Positions 18,475 to 26,664 of a stretch of DNA of 47,676 bases are shown piece by piece. A program made the position numbers and the translations under genes. Source of the DNA: Clostridium sp. D43t1_170807_H7 (lineage in GTDB: Bacteria > Bacillota > Clostridia > Clostridiales > Clostridiaceae); contig NZ_JADNLK010000021.1 in assembly GCF_015555905.1 (NCBI RefSeq), forward strand, positions 1-47,676. Direction: 5' to 3'. The notes under the pieces are model-generated. The model ran no database searches. It was not told the DNA's origin and saw only the letters and a list, made by a program, of their open reading frames with translations. The stretch's first letter is position 1. The number at the start of each line of letters is the position of its first letter.

Positions 18475-19710
18475 CTACCTCCATTTTTTAAATATAAGAG
18501 TTCCGTTATGTCCACCAAATCCTAAAGAGTTTGACATTGTATATTCTACATTAGATTCTTTTCCTTCGTTGACAACAAGATTTAAATCACAATCCTCATC
18601 TTCATTTACATAATTAATTGTTGCTGGAACAAAATTATCTTGTAGTGCTTTTATTGAAACAATAGCTTCGATAGCACCTGCAGCACCTAATAAATGACCA
18701 GTCATTGATTTAGTAGAACTAACATATGCATTCATATAATTATCTCCTAAAGCTTTTTTGATAGCTAAGGTTTCAACTTTATCATTAATTTCTGTTGATG
18801 TACCATGTGCGTTTATATAAGATATTTTATCAGCAGTTATATCAGCATCAGTTAATGCATCTCTCATAGCTCTATATGCACCATCACCATCTAAGCAAGG
18901 TGATGTTATATGATAAGCATCACAAGTTGAACCATATCCAACTACCTCTGCATAGATTTTTGCACCTCTTTTTAAAGCACTGTCTAAATCTTCTAATATT
19001 AATGAACCTGCACCTTCTCCCATAACAAATCCATTTCTTTCTTTATCAAATGGAATTGATGCTCTATTTTTATCTTCACTTCTACTTAATGCAGTAAGTG
19101 ATTGGAATCCTGCAATACCAAATTCACATATAGAAGATTCAGCTCCACCAGCTACAACAATATCAAGATAACCATCTTTAATGCTTCTATAAGCTTCACC
19201 AATACAATGAGTTGAAGTTGCACATGCAGAAGTTAAACTTAATGTGCTTCCTAAAATCCCATATTTTATAGCAATAGTACCTGAAGCAATATTTGATATA
19301 GCCATTGGAATAGTAAGTGGTGATACTCTATTAGGCCCCTTAGCAACTAAAGTTCTTATTTGGCTTTCAATAGTACAAAGTCCACCAATACCAGATCCAA
19401 ACATCACTCCAACTCGTTCTCTATTTAATGTATTAAAATCAAGATTACTATCTTTAATAGATTCTTCTGCTGCTATAATAGCAAACTGAGTATATCTATC
19501 CATTCTTTTTGCTTCTTTTTTATCTATAAAGTTGTTAGGGTCAAAATCTTTAACCTCAGCAGCCATTTTTACCTTTAAATTTTCGGCATTAAATAAAGAT
19601 ATTTCATCTATTCCGTTTTTGCCTAATTTAACACCTTCCCAAAAACTATCTACATTATTTCCTATTGGAGTTATTGCTCCAAGTCCAGTGATTACCACTC
19701 TTCTTTTCAA
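18475..19710 (-). CDS. fabF: Beta-ketoacyl-ACP synthase II
   Basis: FabF condenses malonyl-ACP with growing acyl-ACP. The 411-residue thiolase-fold enzyme shows the active-site Cys in LTSACATSTHC (near residue 163), first His in INAHGTSTEIND (near 300) and second His in TGHLLGAAGA (near 337). It is the only FabB/FabF-type elongating synthase in the window, so it probably performs all elongation steps. It follows fabG by 13 bases. Confidence 0.97.
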   Translation of the reverse strand: MKRRVVITGLGAITPIGNNVDSFWEGVKLGKNGIDEISLFNAENLKVKMAAEVKDFDPNNFIDKKEAKRMDRYTQFAIIAAEESIKDSNLDFNTLNRERVGVMFGSGIGGLCTIESQIRTLVAKGPNRVSPLTIPMAISNIASGTIAIKYGILGSTLSLTSACATSTHCIGEAYRSIKDGYLDIVVAGGAESSICEFGIAGFQSLTALSRSEDKNRASIPFDKERNGFVMGEGAGSLILEDLDSALKRGAKIYAEVVGYGSTCDAYHITSPCLDGDGAYRAMRDALTDADITADKISYINAHGTSTEINDKVETLAIKKALGDNYMNAYVSSTKSMTGHLLGAAGAIEAIVSIKALQDNFVPATINYVNEDEDCDLNLVVNEGKESNVEYTMSNSLGFGGHNGTLIFKKWR

Positions 19711-19723
19711 TTTAATGCCTCCT

Positions 19724-20467
19724 TTATGCCATTACCATTCCACCATCAACATTTATTACTTGACCTGTAATGTAGTCTGATAAATTTGATGATAAGAATA
19801 ATACTAAATTAGCAACTTCTTTTGGATTACCTATTTTTTTCATAGGTATACTTTTAATTATTTCTTCTTTAACTTTATCAGGTAGATTCTTAGTCATATC
19901 AGTATTTATATATCCTGGAGCTACTACATTAACATTTATATTTCTTGAAGCAAGTTCTCTTGCTACCGATTTAGAAAATCCAATAACACCAGCTTTTGAA
20001 GCTGCATAATTACATTGTCCTGCATTACCAGCTATACCAACAACAGAAGAAATATTTATTATCTTTCCATATTTTTGTCTAACCATAATAGAAGATATTG
20101 ATTTTGTAGTATTAAATGTACCCTTTAAATTAACATCTAGAACATCATCAAAATCTTCTTCTTTCATTCTAAGAATTAATCCATCTTTAGTTATACCTGC
20201 GTTATTAACTAAAACATCTATTGTATTATAATGAGCTTTCACTTCTTTTACGAAGTTCTCAACTTCATTAGTACTACTTACATCACATTTTATTGCTAAA
20301 GCATCTACACCAAAGCTTTTAATTTCATTGATTAAATCTTCTACTTCACTATTTAAGTTTCTATAATTCATAGCTATATTAGCTCCATTTTGCGCTAGAG
20401 TTAATGCAATTTCTCTACCGATTCCTCTTGTAGCCCCAGTTACTATTACATTTTTCCCTTTTAACAT
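19724..20467 (-). CDS. fabG: 3-oxoacyl-ACP reductase
   Basis: A short-chain dehydrogenase of 247 residues that reduces 3-ketoacyl-ACP with NADPH. The Rossmann motif is TGATRGIGRE, NNAG is present, and the catalytic Ser, Tyr and Lys lie in INISSVVG and YAASKAG. The C-terminus ends in VDGGMVMA, as in other FabG proteins. The ATG overlaps the last bases of fabD by 7, implying coupled translation. Confidence 0.97.
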   Translation of the reverse strand: MLKGKNVIVTGATRGIGREIALTLAQNGANIAMNYRNLNSEVEDLINEIKSFGVDALAIKCDVSSTNEVENFVKEVKAHYNTIDVLVNNAGITKDGLILRMKEEDFDDVLDVNLKGTFNTTKSISSIMVRQKYGKIINISSVVGIAGNAGQCNYAASKAGVIGFSKSVARELASRNINVNVVAPGYINTDMTKNLPDKVKEEIIKSIPMKKIGNPKEVANLVLFLSSNLSDYITGQVINVDGGMVMA

Positions 20468-21411
20468 ATAGCTTCCATCCCTTCTAGTGTCTTATTAAGT
20501 GATTTTAAATCTTCTACATTAAAGATTTTTACAGCAACTTTTTTTTCTTTGCTTATTTCACGTACAAAACTACTTAAAGTTTTTAAAGGTCCTATTTCAA
20601 TAAATGTATCTATACCTTCATCAAGCATTTTTTCAATAGTTTCACTCCATCTTACAGAAGATTTAACTTGATTTATTAATAAATTTTTAATTTCATTTCC
20701 ATTTTCAATAAAATCTGCTGTAACATTTGTTATTGTCTTTATTTTTGGATCATTAAAATGTATATTTTCAAATTCATTTTTTAACTTAATAGATGCTTCA
20801 TTTAATAATGAAGTATGGAAAGGGCCAGATACTTTTAGGGGAATAACCCTTCTTGCACCACACTCTTTCAGTAATTCACTTGCGAATTCAACGGCTTCAC
20901 TTTCTCCACCTATTACTATTTGATTATTAGTATTATAGTTAGCTATTTCTACTATTCCTCTTTCACTAGCTACTTTTAATACTTTTTTTATTTTATCTTC
21001 ATCTAATCCAATGACTGCAACCATTGAACCAATACCTTGGGGTACTGCTTCTTGCATAAAACGCCCTCTTTTTTTTACTAAAGAAACTGCAGTTTCAAAG
21101 TCCAAAGCTTCACTAGCAACAAGTGCAGAATATTCTCCCAAGCTTAATCCTGCAACTATATCTGGATTGATACCTTTATCTTTTATAGCTTGTAGAATAG
21201 CTATAGAAGTTGTTAATATTGCAGGTTGTGTATTTTCAGTAATATTTAATTCTTCTTTATCACCATTAAATATTAATTCTTTCAAATCAAACCCTAAAGC
21301 TTCATTAGCTTTATCATATATTTTTTTACAGCTAGGAATATTATCATATAATTCTTTTCCCATTCCTATATATTGAGAACCTTGACCTGAGAAAATAAAT
21401 GCTATCTTCAT
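20461..21411 (-). CDS. fabD: Malonyl-CoA:ACP transacylase
   Basis: FabD loads malonate onto ACP. The 316-residue protein has the FSGQGSQYIGMG opening, the nucleophile Ser in AGLSLGEYSALV and the catalytic His in GPFHTSLL. It lies between fabK (gap of 21 bases) and fabG (overlap). Confidence 0.97.
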   Translation of the reverse strand: MKIAFIFSGQGSQYIGMGKELYDNIPSCKKIYDKANEALGFDLKELIFNGDKEELNITENTQPAILTTSIAILQAIKDKGINPDIVAGLSLGEYSALVASEALDFETAVSLVKKRGRFMQEAVPQGIGSMVAVIGLDEDKIKKVLKVASERGIVEIANYNTNNQIVIGGESEAVEFASELLKECGARRVIPLKVSGPFHTSLLNEASIKLKNEFENIHFNDPKIKTITNVTADFIENGNEIKNLLINQVKSSVRWSETIEKMLDEGIDTFIEIGPLKTLSSFVREISKEKKVAVKIFNVEDLKSLNKTLEGMEAIC

Positions 21412-21432
21412 AATTCCTCCATTATCTATTAG

Positions 21433-22359
21433 TTATAGACTTCTTTTTACTTCTTCGTATTCATTAAACATTTCTTCAATTATTTCTTTAACACTTTGAA
21501 CTTTTTTTACCATTCCAGATATTTGACCTGCCATTAGTGAACCATTTTCAATGTCACCATCTACTACGGCCTTTTTAAGAGCTCCTTTACCTAGTTCTTC
21601 AAGTTCTTCAATGCTTGCATTATCATTTTCAAGTTTTAAATATTCTTTTGCAAGTTTATTTTTTAGTACTTGAACAGGGTGTCCTGTAGATCTTCCAGTA
21701 ATAACAGTATCAATATCTCTTGAGTTTATTACAGCATTTTTATAATTATCATGAATTTGACATTCTTCTGATGCTAAGAACCTAGTACCAACTTGAATGC
21801 CACTTGCTCCAAGAGCAAAAGCAGCGGTAATACCTCTTCCATCACCTATACCACCAGCACCTATAACAGGAATATTTACGGCATCAACTACTTGTGGTAA
21901 TAATGCCATTGTAGTTAGCTTACCAACGTGACCACCTGATTCACAGCCTTCTGCTATAACAGCATCAGCTCCGTAACGTTCCATTCTTTTAGCTAATGCT
22001 ACAGAAGCTACAACAGGAATAACTACAATACCTGCTTGTTTCCACTTATCCATAAATTTACCGGGATTACCTGCACCAGTAGTTATTACTTTAACCCCTT
22101 CTTCAATTGCAATATCTGATAATTCATCAGCATTATCTGATAAAAGCATTATATTAAGTCCAAAAGGCTTATTTGTAAGTTCTTTAGTCCTTCTTATTTC
22201 ATCTCTTATATGGCTAGCAGGAGCATTTGCTCCTGCTATAATACCAAGTCCTCCAGCATTGGAAACTGCTGCAGCAAGAGTACTTTCTGAAACCCAAGCC
22301 ATTCCACCTTGAAAAATAGGATACTTAATACCTAAAATACCGCATATATCCTTTTTCAT
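21433..22359 (-). CDS. fabK: FMN-dependent enoyl-ACP reductase FabK
   Basis: FabK performs the last reduction of the elongation cycle in place of the FabI type reductase. It is an FMN TIM-barrel protein of the nitronate monooxygenase superfamily: YPIFQGGMAWVS at the start, CESGGHVG, and VIGAGGIGDGRG with GIQVGTRFLAS for phosphate binding. I start it at the ATG at 22359 (MKKDICGILG), which has TTGGAGGT upstream; the longer reading from 22398 would begin inside acpP. No fabI is present in the window, so this is the likely sole enoyl reductase of the operon. Confidence 0.95.
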   Translation of the reverse strand: MKKDICGILGIKYPIFQGGMAWVSESTLAAAVSNAGGLGIIAGANAPASHIRDEIRRTKELTNKPFGLNIMLLSDNADELSDIAIEEGVKVITTGAGNPGKFMDKWKQAGIVVIPVVASVALAKRMERYGADAVIAEGCESGGHVGKLTTMALLPQVVDAVNIPVIGAGGIGDGRGITAAFALGASGIQVGTRFLASEECQIHDNYKNAVINSRDIDTVITGRSTGHPVQVLKNKLAKEYLKLENDNASIEELEELGKGALKKAVVDGDIENGSLMAGQISGMVKKVQSVKEIIEEMFNEYEEVKRSL

Positions 22360-22375
22360 ATATTTACCTCCAATA

Positions 22376-22603
22376 CTATTTTGCTGTTGCTTTTTCAATG
22401 AAATTTACAGCATCTGAAACTGTCTTTATGTTTTCAACTTCTTCAACTTTTACATCAAAAGCATCTTCAATTTCCATTATTACTTGGAATAAATCTAATG
22501 AATCAGCTTCTAAATCTTCTATAAATCTTGTTTCTAATTTAACATCCTCTTCATTCACACCTAATTGTTCTACTACTATTTCTCTAATTTTTTCAAATAT
22601 CAT
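22376..22603 (-). CDS. acpP: Acyl carrier protein
   Basis: A 75-residue acidic four-helix protein. Ser35 in EADSLDLFQV is the site for the 4'-phosphopantetheine arm. It carries acyl chains for all Fab enzymes. It stands between fabH and fabK, in good position for high expression, with a GGAGGAAAT binding site. Confidence 0.97.
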   Translation of the reverse strand: MIFEKIREIVVEQLGVNEEDVKLETRFIEDLEADSLDLFQVIMEIEDAFDVKVEEVENIKTVSDAVNFIEKATAK

Positions 22604-22673
22604 TTCTATTTCCTCCTAAATCTTAACTTTTTTTATTTCTAAATTTTAATTTCATTTTATAAATTAATAAATA

Positions 22674-23651
22674 TTACCATTCTAGTAATATTCCAGCCCA
22701 AGTTAATCCACCACCAAAAGCAACTAAAATAATTTTATCGCCTTTTTTAATTAAACCTTTCTCTATGACTTCACTAAAGGCAATAGGGACACTAGCCGCT
22801 GAAGTATTTCCATAAGAGTCCAAGTTGACATAGAACTTGTCCTTACTTATATTTAGTTTTTTAGCAGCATCATCTATTATTCTAAGATTTGCTTGATGTG
22901 GAATAATATATTTAATATTTGATATATCTTCGCATGAATCATCTAATAGTTTATTTACTACTTTAGGTATTATTGATATAGCAAATTTAAAAACCTCTCT
23001 ACCATTCATTTGTATATATTCTTCTCTTTCTAAAGAGGCATCTGCAAATGGTGTTTTAATTGGAAATTGATTAGCAGTTAATGCTTTAGTACCTGTTTTT
23101 CCATCAGAGCCAAAATAAGTACTTATTATCCTACTATCATCAGTACTTACTTCTAGAATAGCAGCACCAGCACCATCACCAAATAATACGCAAGTATTTC
23201 TATCATTCCAATCTACTATTCTTGAAAGAACTTCGCTACCAATAACCAAAGCTTTACTTCCTTCTCCATTTTTTATTAATGAATTTGCAATTATGGATGC
23301 ATATAAAAAACCTGAACAAGCAGCACTTATATCAAATGCAGCTGCATTTTTGCAACCTAATATGCTTTGGACACTACAAGCAGTAGATGGCATAATTCTA
23401 TCTGGGGAAGTTGTTGCAACTATAATTAAATCAATATCTTCAGGTTTACATTTTGCCATTTCCATAGCATTAATTGATGCTTTAACAGCTAAATCTACTG
23501 TACCTTCACCTTTTGAAATCTTTCTTTCATATATTCCAGTTCTCTTAACTATCCATTCATGTGATGTATCAACTAAATTTGACAATTGATCATTACTTAT
23601 AGCATTTTCTGGACAATAATGTCCAACGCCTACTATTTTTACTACACTCAT
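22674..23651 (-). CDS. fabH: Beta-ketoacyl-ACP synthase III
   Basis: FabH starts fatty acid synthesis by condensing an acyl-CoA with malonyl-ACP. The 325-residue protein shows the catalytic Cys in DISAACSGFLYA (near residue 112), His in IPHQANLRI and Asn in YGNTSAASV. It is the first intact gene of the operon, and a FabT-like palindrome lies 27 bases before its start codon. The ribosome binding site (AAAGGTG) is ordinary. Confidence 0.97.
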   Translation of the reverse strand: MSVVKIVGVGHYCPENAISNDQLSNLVDTSHEWIVKRTGIYERKISKGEGTVDLAVKASINAMEMAKCKPEDIDLIIVATTSPDRIMPSTACSVQSILGCKNAAAFDISAACSGFLYASIIANSLIKNGEGSKALVIGSEVLSRIVDWNDRNTCVLFGDGAGAAILEVSTDDSRIISTYFGSDGKTGTKALTANQFPIKTPFADASLEREEYIQMNGREVFKFAISIIPKVVNKLLDDSCEDISNIKYIIPHQANLRIIDDAAKKLNISKDKFYVNLDSYGNTSAASVPIAFSEVIEKGLIKKGDKIILVAFGGGLTWAGILLEW

Positions 23652-23677
23652 TTTAGCACCTTTGTTTTAAAAATATA

Positions 23678-23698
23678 ATTATTTGATAATCAAATAAT
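23678..23698. promoter_or_regulatory. FabT-like operator 1 (fabH proximal)
   Basis: A 21-base perfect palindrome with core TTTGATAATCAAA, flanked by TA-rich arms. It begins 27 bases upstream of fabH and overlaps a TATTAT (23694-23699) that could be a -10 box. The core matches the FabT box described in streptococci and lactococci (TTTGA-N3-TCAAA). Confidence 0.75.
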
Positions 23699-23929
23699 AC
23701 TCCTAAAAATATGAAATATTAAATTTCTTAATATTTCTCCTTAGTTAATCTCATAATAAATAATAAGTTACTGCCATCTTCAATCTAAAAAATAATATTA
23801 GATTATTGTATAAGTTTATATAAATAAAAATAATTCCAAAATAACAATAAATATGAATTTAATTTCTAATATAAAAATAATTCAAATAGCGACTTAACTT
23901 CTAAAATTATCCACTCTCCTTTCAAATAT

Positions 23930-23942
23930 TTTGACTATCAAA
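23930..23942. promoter_or_regulatory. FabT-like operator 2 (fab promoter)
   Basis: TTTGACTATCAAA, same core spacing as the other two sites. It lies directly downstream of the fab -10 box, covering the predicted transcription start, a typical repressor position. Confidence 0.75.
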
Positions 23943-23949
23943 CATCTTT

Positions 23950-23978
23950 ATAATAAGTCTACTTTTAAATTTTGTCAA
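23950..23978 (-). promoter_or_regulatory. fab operon promoter
   Basis: On the minus strand TTGACA (23978-23973), 17 bases, TATTAT (23955-23950): a near-consensus SigA promoter. Transcription would start near 23943. Confidence 0.75.
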
Positions 23979-23993
23979 TCTTTTTTTATAATA

Positions 23994-24022
23994 TTGCCTT
24001 TTCTTTCAGTATATATTATACT
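23994..24022 (+). promoter_or_regulatory. Promoter of the NMO-like gene
   Basis: TTGCCT (23994-23999), 17 bases, TATACT (24017-24022). FabT-like site 3 lies a few bases beyond the expected start of transcription. Confidence 0.6.
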
Positions 24023-24033
24023 TTAAAATATAT

Positions 24034-24046
24034 TTTGATAATCAAA
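24034..24046. promoter_or_regulatory. FabT-like operator 3 (NMO gene)
   Basis: TTTGATAATCAAA, identical in core to site 1, placed between the NMO promoter and its ribosome binding site, 24 bases before the ATG. It links this gene to fatty acid control. Confidence 0.75.
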
Positions 24047-24070
24047 GCATTTAGAATAAAGGAGAAAAAT

Positions 24071-25114
24071 ATGGAGTTAAAAATAGGGAATTTAATAGCA
24101 AAATTACCAATAATACAAGGTGGTATGGGAGTTGGAGTTTCACTTTCAAATTTAGCTGGAAATGTTGCAAAATATGGTGCTATAGGAGTTATTTCTGCTG
24201 CACATCCTGGATACCTTGAAAAGGATTTTGAAAAAAATACATTGCAAGCAAATATAAGAGCATTAAAAAATCATATAAGAAAAGCAAAAGAAATAAGTAA
24301 TAATGGAATAATTGGTGTAAATATAATGGTAGCGATGAAAAATTATAAAGAATTAGTTCAAGCTAGTATTGAGGGTGGAGCTGATTTAATAATATCTGGA
24401 GCCGGCTTACCATTAAAATTACCTGAATATACAAAAAATAGTGAAATTAAAATACTACCAATAGTATCATCTTCCAAAGCAACAAGGCTTATATTGTCAT
24501 ATTGGAAAAAACATTATAATAGAATTGCTGATGGGATTATCGTAGAAGGCCCTGAGGCAGGAGGACATTTGGGCTTTAAAGCAGATGGTATAGAAAATGA
24601 TATAAATAAATTTGAAAGCAATGTTAAAGATATATTAAAAACGGTCAAAGATTTGGAACGTGAATATAGTAAAGAAATACCTGTAATTGTTGCTGGTGGA
24701 GTTTTTGATTCTAATGATATAAAAAGATATATGGAATTAGGGGCTAATGGAGTTCAGATAGGAAGTAGATTTGTTACAACGTATGAATGCGATGTTGATA
24801 TGAAATTTAAAGAAGCTTATTTAAATTGCAATAAAAGTGATATTAAAATTGTTAAAAGTCCTGTTGGTATGCCTGGAAGAGCAATAAATAATAATTTTTT
24901 AAGAAGGATTAATAATGAAAGTAATAAAATAAGTAAATGTTATAATTGTTTAGTTCCATGTAATCCCTCTACTACCCCATATTGCATAAGTGAAGCGTTA
25001 ATAAATGCAGCACAAGGTGATATTGATAATGGATTAATATTTTGTGGGGCAAATGCATATAGAATTAATAAAATGATGTCAGTTAAAGAGTTATTAGATG
25101 AATTAATTATTTAG
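24071..25114 (+). CDS. Nitronate monooxygenase-like FMN protein, copy 1
   Basis: The protein belongs to the FMN TIM-barrel superfamily that holds nitronate monooxygenases and FabK: IIQGGMGVGVSLS at the start, DLIISGAG, EGPEAGGHLG, and IVAGGVFDSNDI with GVQIGSRFVTT. The real start is the ATG at 24071 with GGAGAAAAAT before it; the frame is open further upstream without a binding site. Length is 347 residues. The C-terminus has CYNCLVPCNPSTTPYC (C-x2-C-x3-C-x7-C), not expected in ordinary nitronate monooxygenase. Its FabT-like operator and position opposite the fab operon suggest a lipid-related job. It is clearly a paralogue of the gene at 44143-45207. Confidence 0.85.
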   Translation: MELKIGNLIAKLPIIQGGMGVGVSLSNLAGNVAKYGAIGVISAAHPGYLEKDFEKNTLQANIRALKNHIRKAKEISNNGIIGVNIMVAMKNYKELVQASIEGGADLIISGAGLPLKLPEYTKNSEIKILPIVSSSKATRLILSYWKKHYNRIADGIIVEGPEAGGHLGFKADGIENDINKFESNVKDILKTVKDLEREYSKEIPVIVAGGVFDSNDIKRYMELGANGVQIGSRFVTTYECDVDMKFKEAYLNCNKSDIKIVKSPVGMPGRAINNNFLRRINNESNKISKCYNCLVPCNPSTTPYCISEALINAAQGDIDNGLIFCGANAYRINKMMSVKELLDELII

Positions 25115-25121
25115 AAAAAAG

Positions 25122-25155
25122 AAAGTAGGATACTGTTATTTAGAAATCCTACTTT
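25122..25155. terminator. Bidirectional terminator, NMO copy 1 / carD
   Basis: AAAGTAGGAT pairs with ATCCTACTTT. T-runs follow on both strands, and it lies between two convergent genes. Confidence 0.85.
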
Positions 25156-25168
25156 TTTTAATTATATT

Positions 25169-25690
25169 TTATAAATTAATATCAGACTTTTCAGTTGGTT
25201 CTAATTCACCTAAGATAAATGGTAATACTTCATCCACTTTAATATTAAGAACTAATGCAAATTCTTCATGTAATAGCCTTTGAGCTTCAGACATTATTTT
25301 CTCATCACCAACATATAGCTTTTTACCTTCATTTTTTTTCTTTTGTTTTTCAAGATATAAAGTTCGTATTAATTTAACTAGCTCTACCTTATCTCCTTTT
25401 TTTAGAATTTCATTATATTTTTCTTTACGAAGATTAATATCATCAATCCATATAGTTTTATTATCTGGCATTGCCATTATTAAATCATAAACTTCTTTTA
25501 CAGTCATAATTTTTCTAATATTTATTATATTATTATCAACAGGAGCATAAATAGTTGAGTTAGGATCATAAGCTGGCTTAAGGATATAATATTCTCTTTC
25601 TGCACTGGTATTAAATTTCTTTTTTTCTATACCAGTTATTTTACATACTCCTGTTGTACCATAAATAATATAGTCATTTTTTGCAAACAT
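25169..25690 (-). CDS. CarD/CdnL-type transcription regulator
   Basis: The 173-residue protein has the N-terminal RNA-polymerase-interacting domain of the CarD_CdnL_TRCF family (FAKNDYIIYGTTGVCKI... YYILKP... IYAPVDN, residues 2-60) and a helical C-terminal domain. Such proteins bind the polymerase beta subunit and stabilise open promoter complexes; there is no TRCF helicase attached. The start has AAGGAGGAA. Its 85-base leader is repeated at 29486-29570, where it precedes only a six-codon stub with a similar beginning. Confidence 0.9.
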   Translation of the reverse strand: MFAKNDYIIYGTTGVCKITGIEKKKFNTSAEREYYILKPAYDPNSTIYAPVDNNIINIRKIMTVKEVYDLIMAMPDNKTIWIDDINLRKEKYNEILKKGDKVELVKLIRTLYLEKQKKKNEGKKLYVGDEKIMSEAQRLLHEEFALVLNIKVDEVLPFILGELEPTEKSDINL

Positions 25691-25997
25691 TAGATTATTC
25701 CTCCTTAATAAAAAATGTGCAATTTATCGACAACTGGACTTACGTTTTATATCGACAAACTACACATTGTTTATTTTATAATTTACATATTAAAGAAATT
25801 TAATATTATTTCTATACCATTATTATACATCTAAAATAATAATTTTTCAAATGTTTATAGTTAAAATTAACAATTACTAAAAATATATATAAGAAAATAT
25901 AAGATAATAATTTTTTATATTTTAATGTTATCTTTCCTTTTCTTTAATAAGTATTTATAATAGTATCATAATATATTATAGGAGAGATTTTTATTTT
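25691..25997. other. Intergenic region between carD and greA
   Basis: It contains the carD leader repeat (25703-25787) on one side. On the other, a TATAAT at 25956-25961 upstream of greA has no clear -35. The AT-rich middle holds no ORF. Confidence 0.5.
25703..25787 (-). repeat. carD leader repeat, copy A
   Basis: On the minus strand this 85-base leader contains TTGTCGATA twice, 25 bases apart, then ATTGCACATTTTTTATTAAG, and runs directly into the carD ribosome binding site. Copy B at 29486-29570 matches most of it in the same orientation. It may be a promoter or regulatory leader. Confidence 0.7.
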
Positions 25998-26462
25998 ATG
26001 AGTAAGATATTAACAGAATCTAATATTAAAAAATTACAAGAAGAGCTAGATTACAGAATGACTGTAAGAAGAGCTGAGATTGCAAAAGAAAAATTAATTG
26101 CAGCAGCACATGGAGATAGATCAGAAAATGCTGAATATAAGGCTGCTTGTGAAGAGTATAGAGAAAATGATAATAGAATTCAACACTTATTAACGCTTAT
26201 AACTACCGCTACAGTTATAGAGGATGAGAGTATTGATAAGTCTATTCTAGGGATAAATACTAAAGCTAGAATTGAATTTCTTGATGATGGTTTTGAAGAT
26301 ACTATTACCTTAGTAACAACTTTAGATGCTAAACCTGAGGAAATGCTAATAAGTATTGAATCTGAGCTTGGAAAAGCATTAGCAGGTAAAAAGGTTGGAG
26401 ATATAGTTGAAGTTGAAGCCCCAGGAGAAAATTATTCTGTAAAAATTTTAGAAATACTTTAA
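25998..26462 (+). CDS. greA: GreA-family transcription elongation factor
   Basis: Gre factors enter the secondary channel of RNA polymerase and stimulate transcript cleavage in stalled complexes. The 154-residue protein has an N-terminal coiled coil whose tip reads AHGDRSENAEY, keeping the acidic Asp and Glu needed for cleavage, and a C-terminal FKBP-like domain (ESELGKALAGKKVGD). The usual tip has GDLSENAEY, so the R is a small variation. It stands alone rather than beside lysS, so it may be a second GreA of the genome. Confidence 0.93.
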   Translation: MSKILTESNIKKLQEELDYRMTVRRAEIAKEKLIAAAHGDRSENAEYKAACEEYRENDNRIQHLLTLITTATVIEDESIDKSILGINTKARIEFLDDGFEDTITLVTTLDAKPEEMLISIESELGKALAGKKVGDIVEVEAPGENYSVKILEIL

Positions 26463-26466
26463 AGAA

Positions 26467-26508
26467 AATGAGGCTAATATCATAATTTAATTTTGATATA
26501 GCCTCATT
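26467..26508 (+). terminator. greA terminator
   Basis: AATGAGGCTA pairs with TAGCCTCATT, extended by ATATCA with TGATAT, placed 5 bases after the greA stop. The following ATTTAATTAT is a modest T-run. Confidence 0.7.
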
Positions 26509-26664
26509 ATTTAATTATAATAAGTTTATTTTTTATATCATTCTAATAAATAAAAGCTTTTATATTACATACTTATTTATATCATTAGAAAATAATTTAG
26601 AAACTTTTATCTTAATATTACTGTAATTCTCAATTGCATCCCTATTATTATTCAATTAATAGCT

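Larger units (their letters stand above)
23652..24070. promoter_or_regulatory. Divergent fab operon / NMO control region
   Basis: This 419-base gap holds a minus-strand promoter for the fab operon (23950-23978), a plus-strand promoter for the NMO-like gene (23994-24022) and three FabT-like palindromes. The fab leader would be nearly 300 nt. Just after its promoter is an AAAGGAG site followed by no ATG: ATT at 23907 opens a 13-codon frame beginning (M)LEVKSLFELF. Another open piece ending MRLTKEKY stops near 23715. This could be the remnant of a deleted fabT gene. Confidence 0.6.

Noticed and set aside
23972..24070. N-terminal extension of NMO copy 1 from an upstream ATG
   Set aside because: The extension covers the promoter and a FabT-like box, has no binding site, and homology to copy 2 begins at the ATG at 24071.
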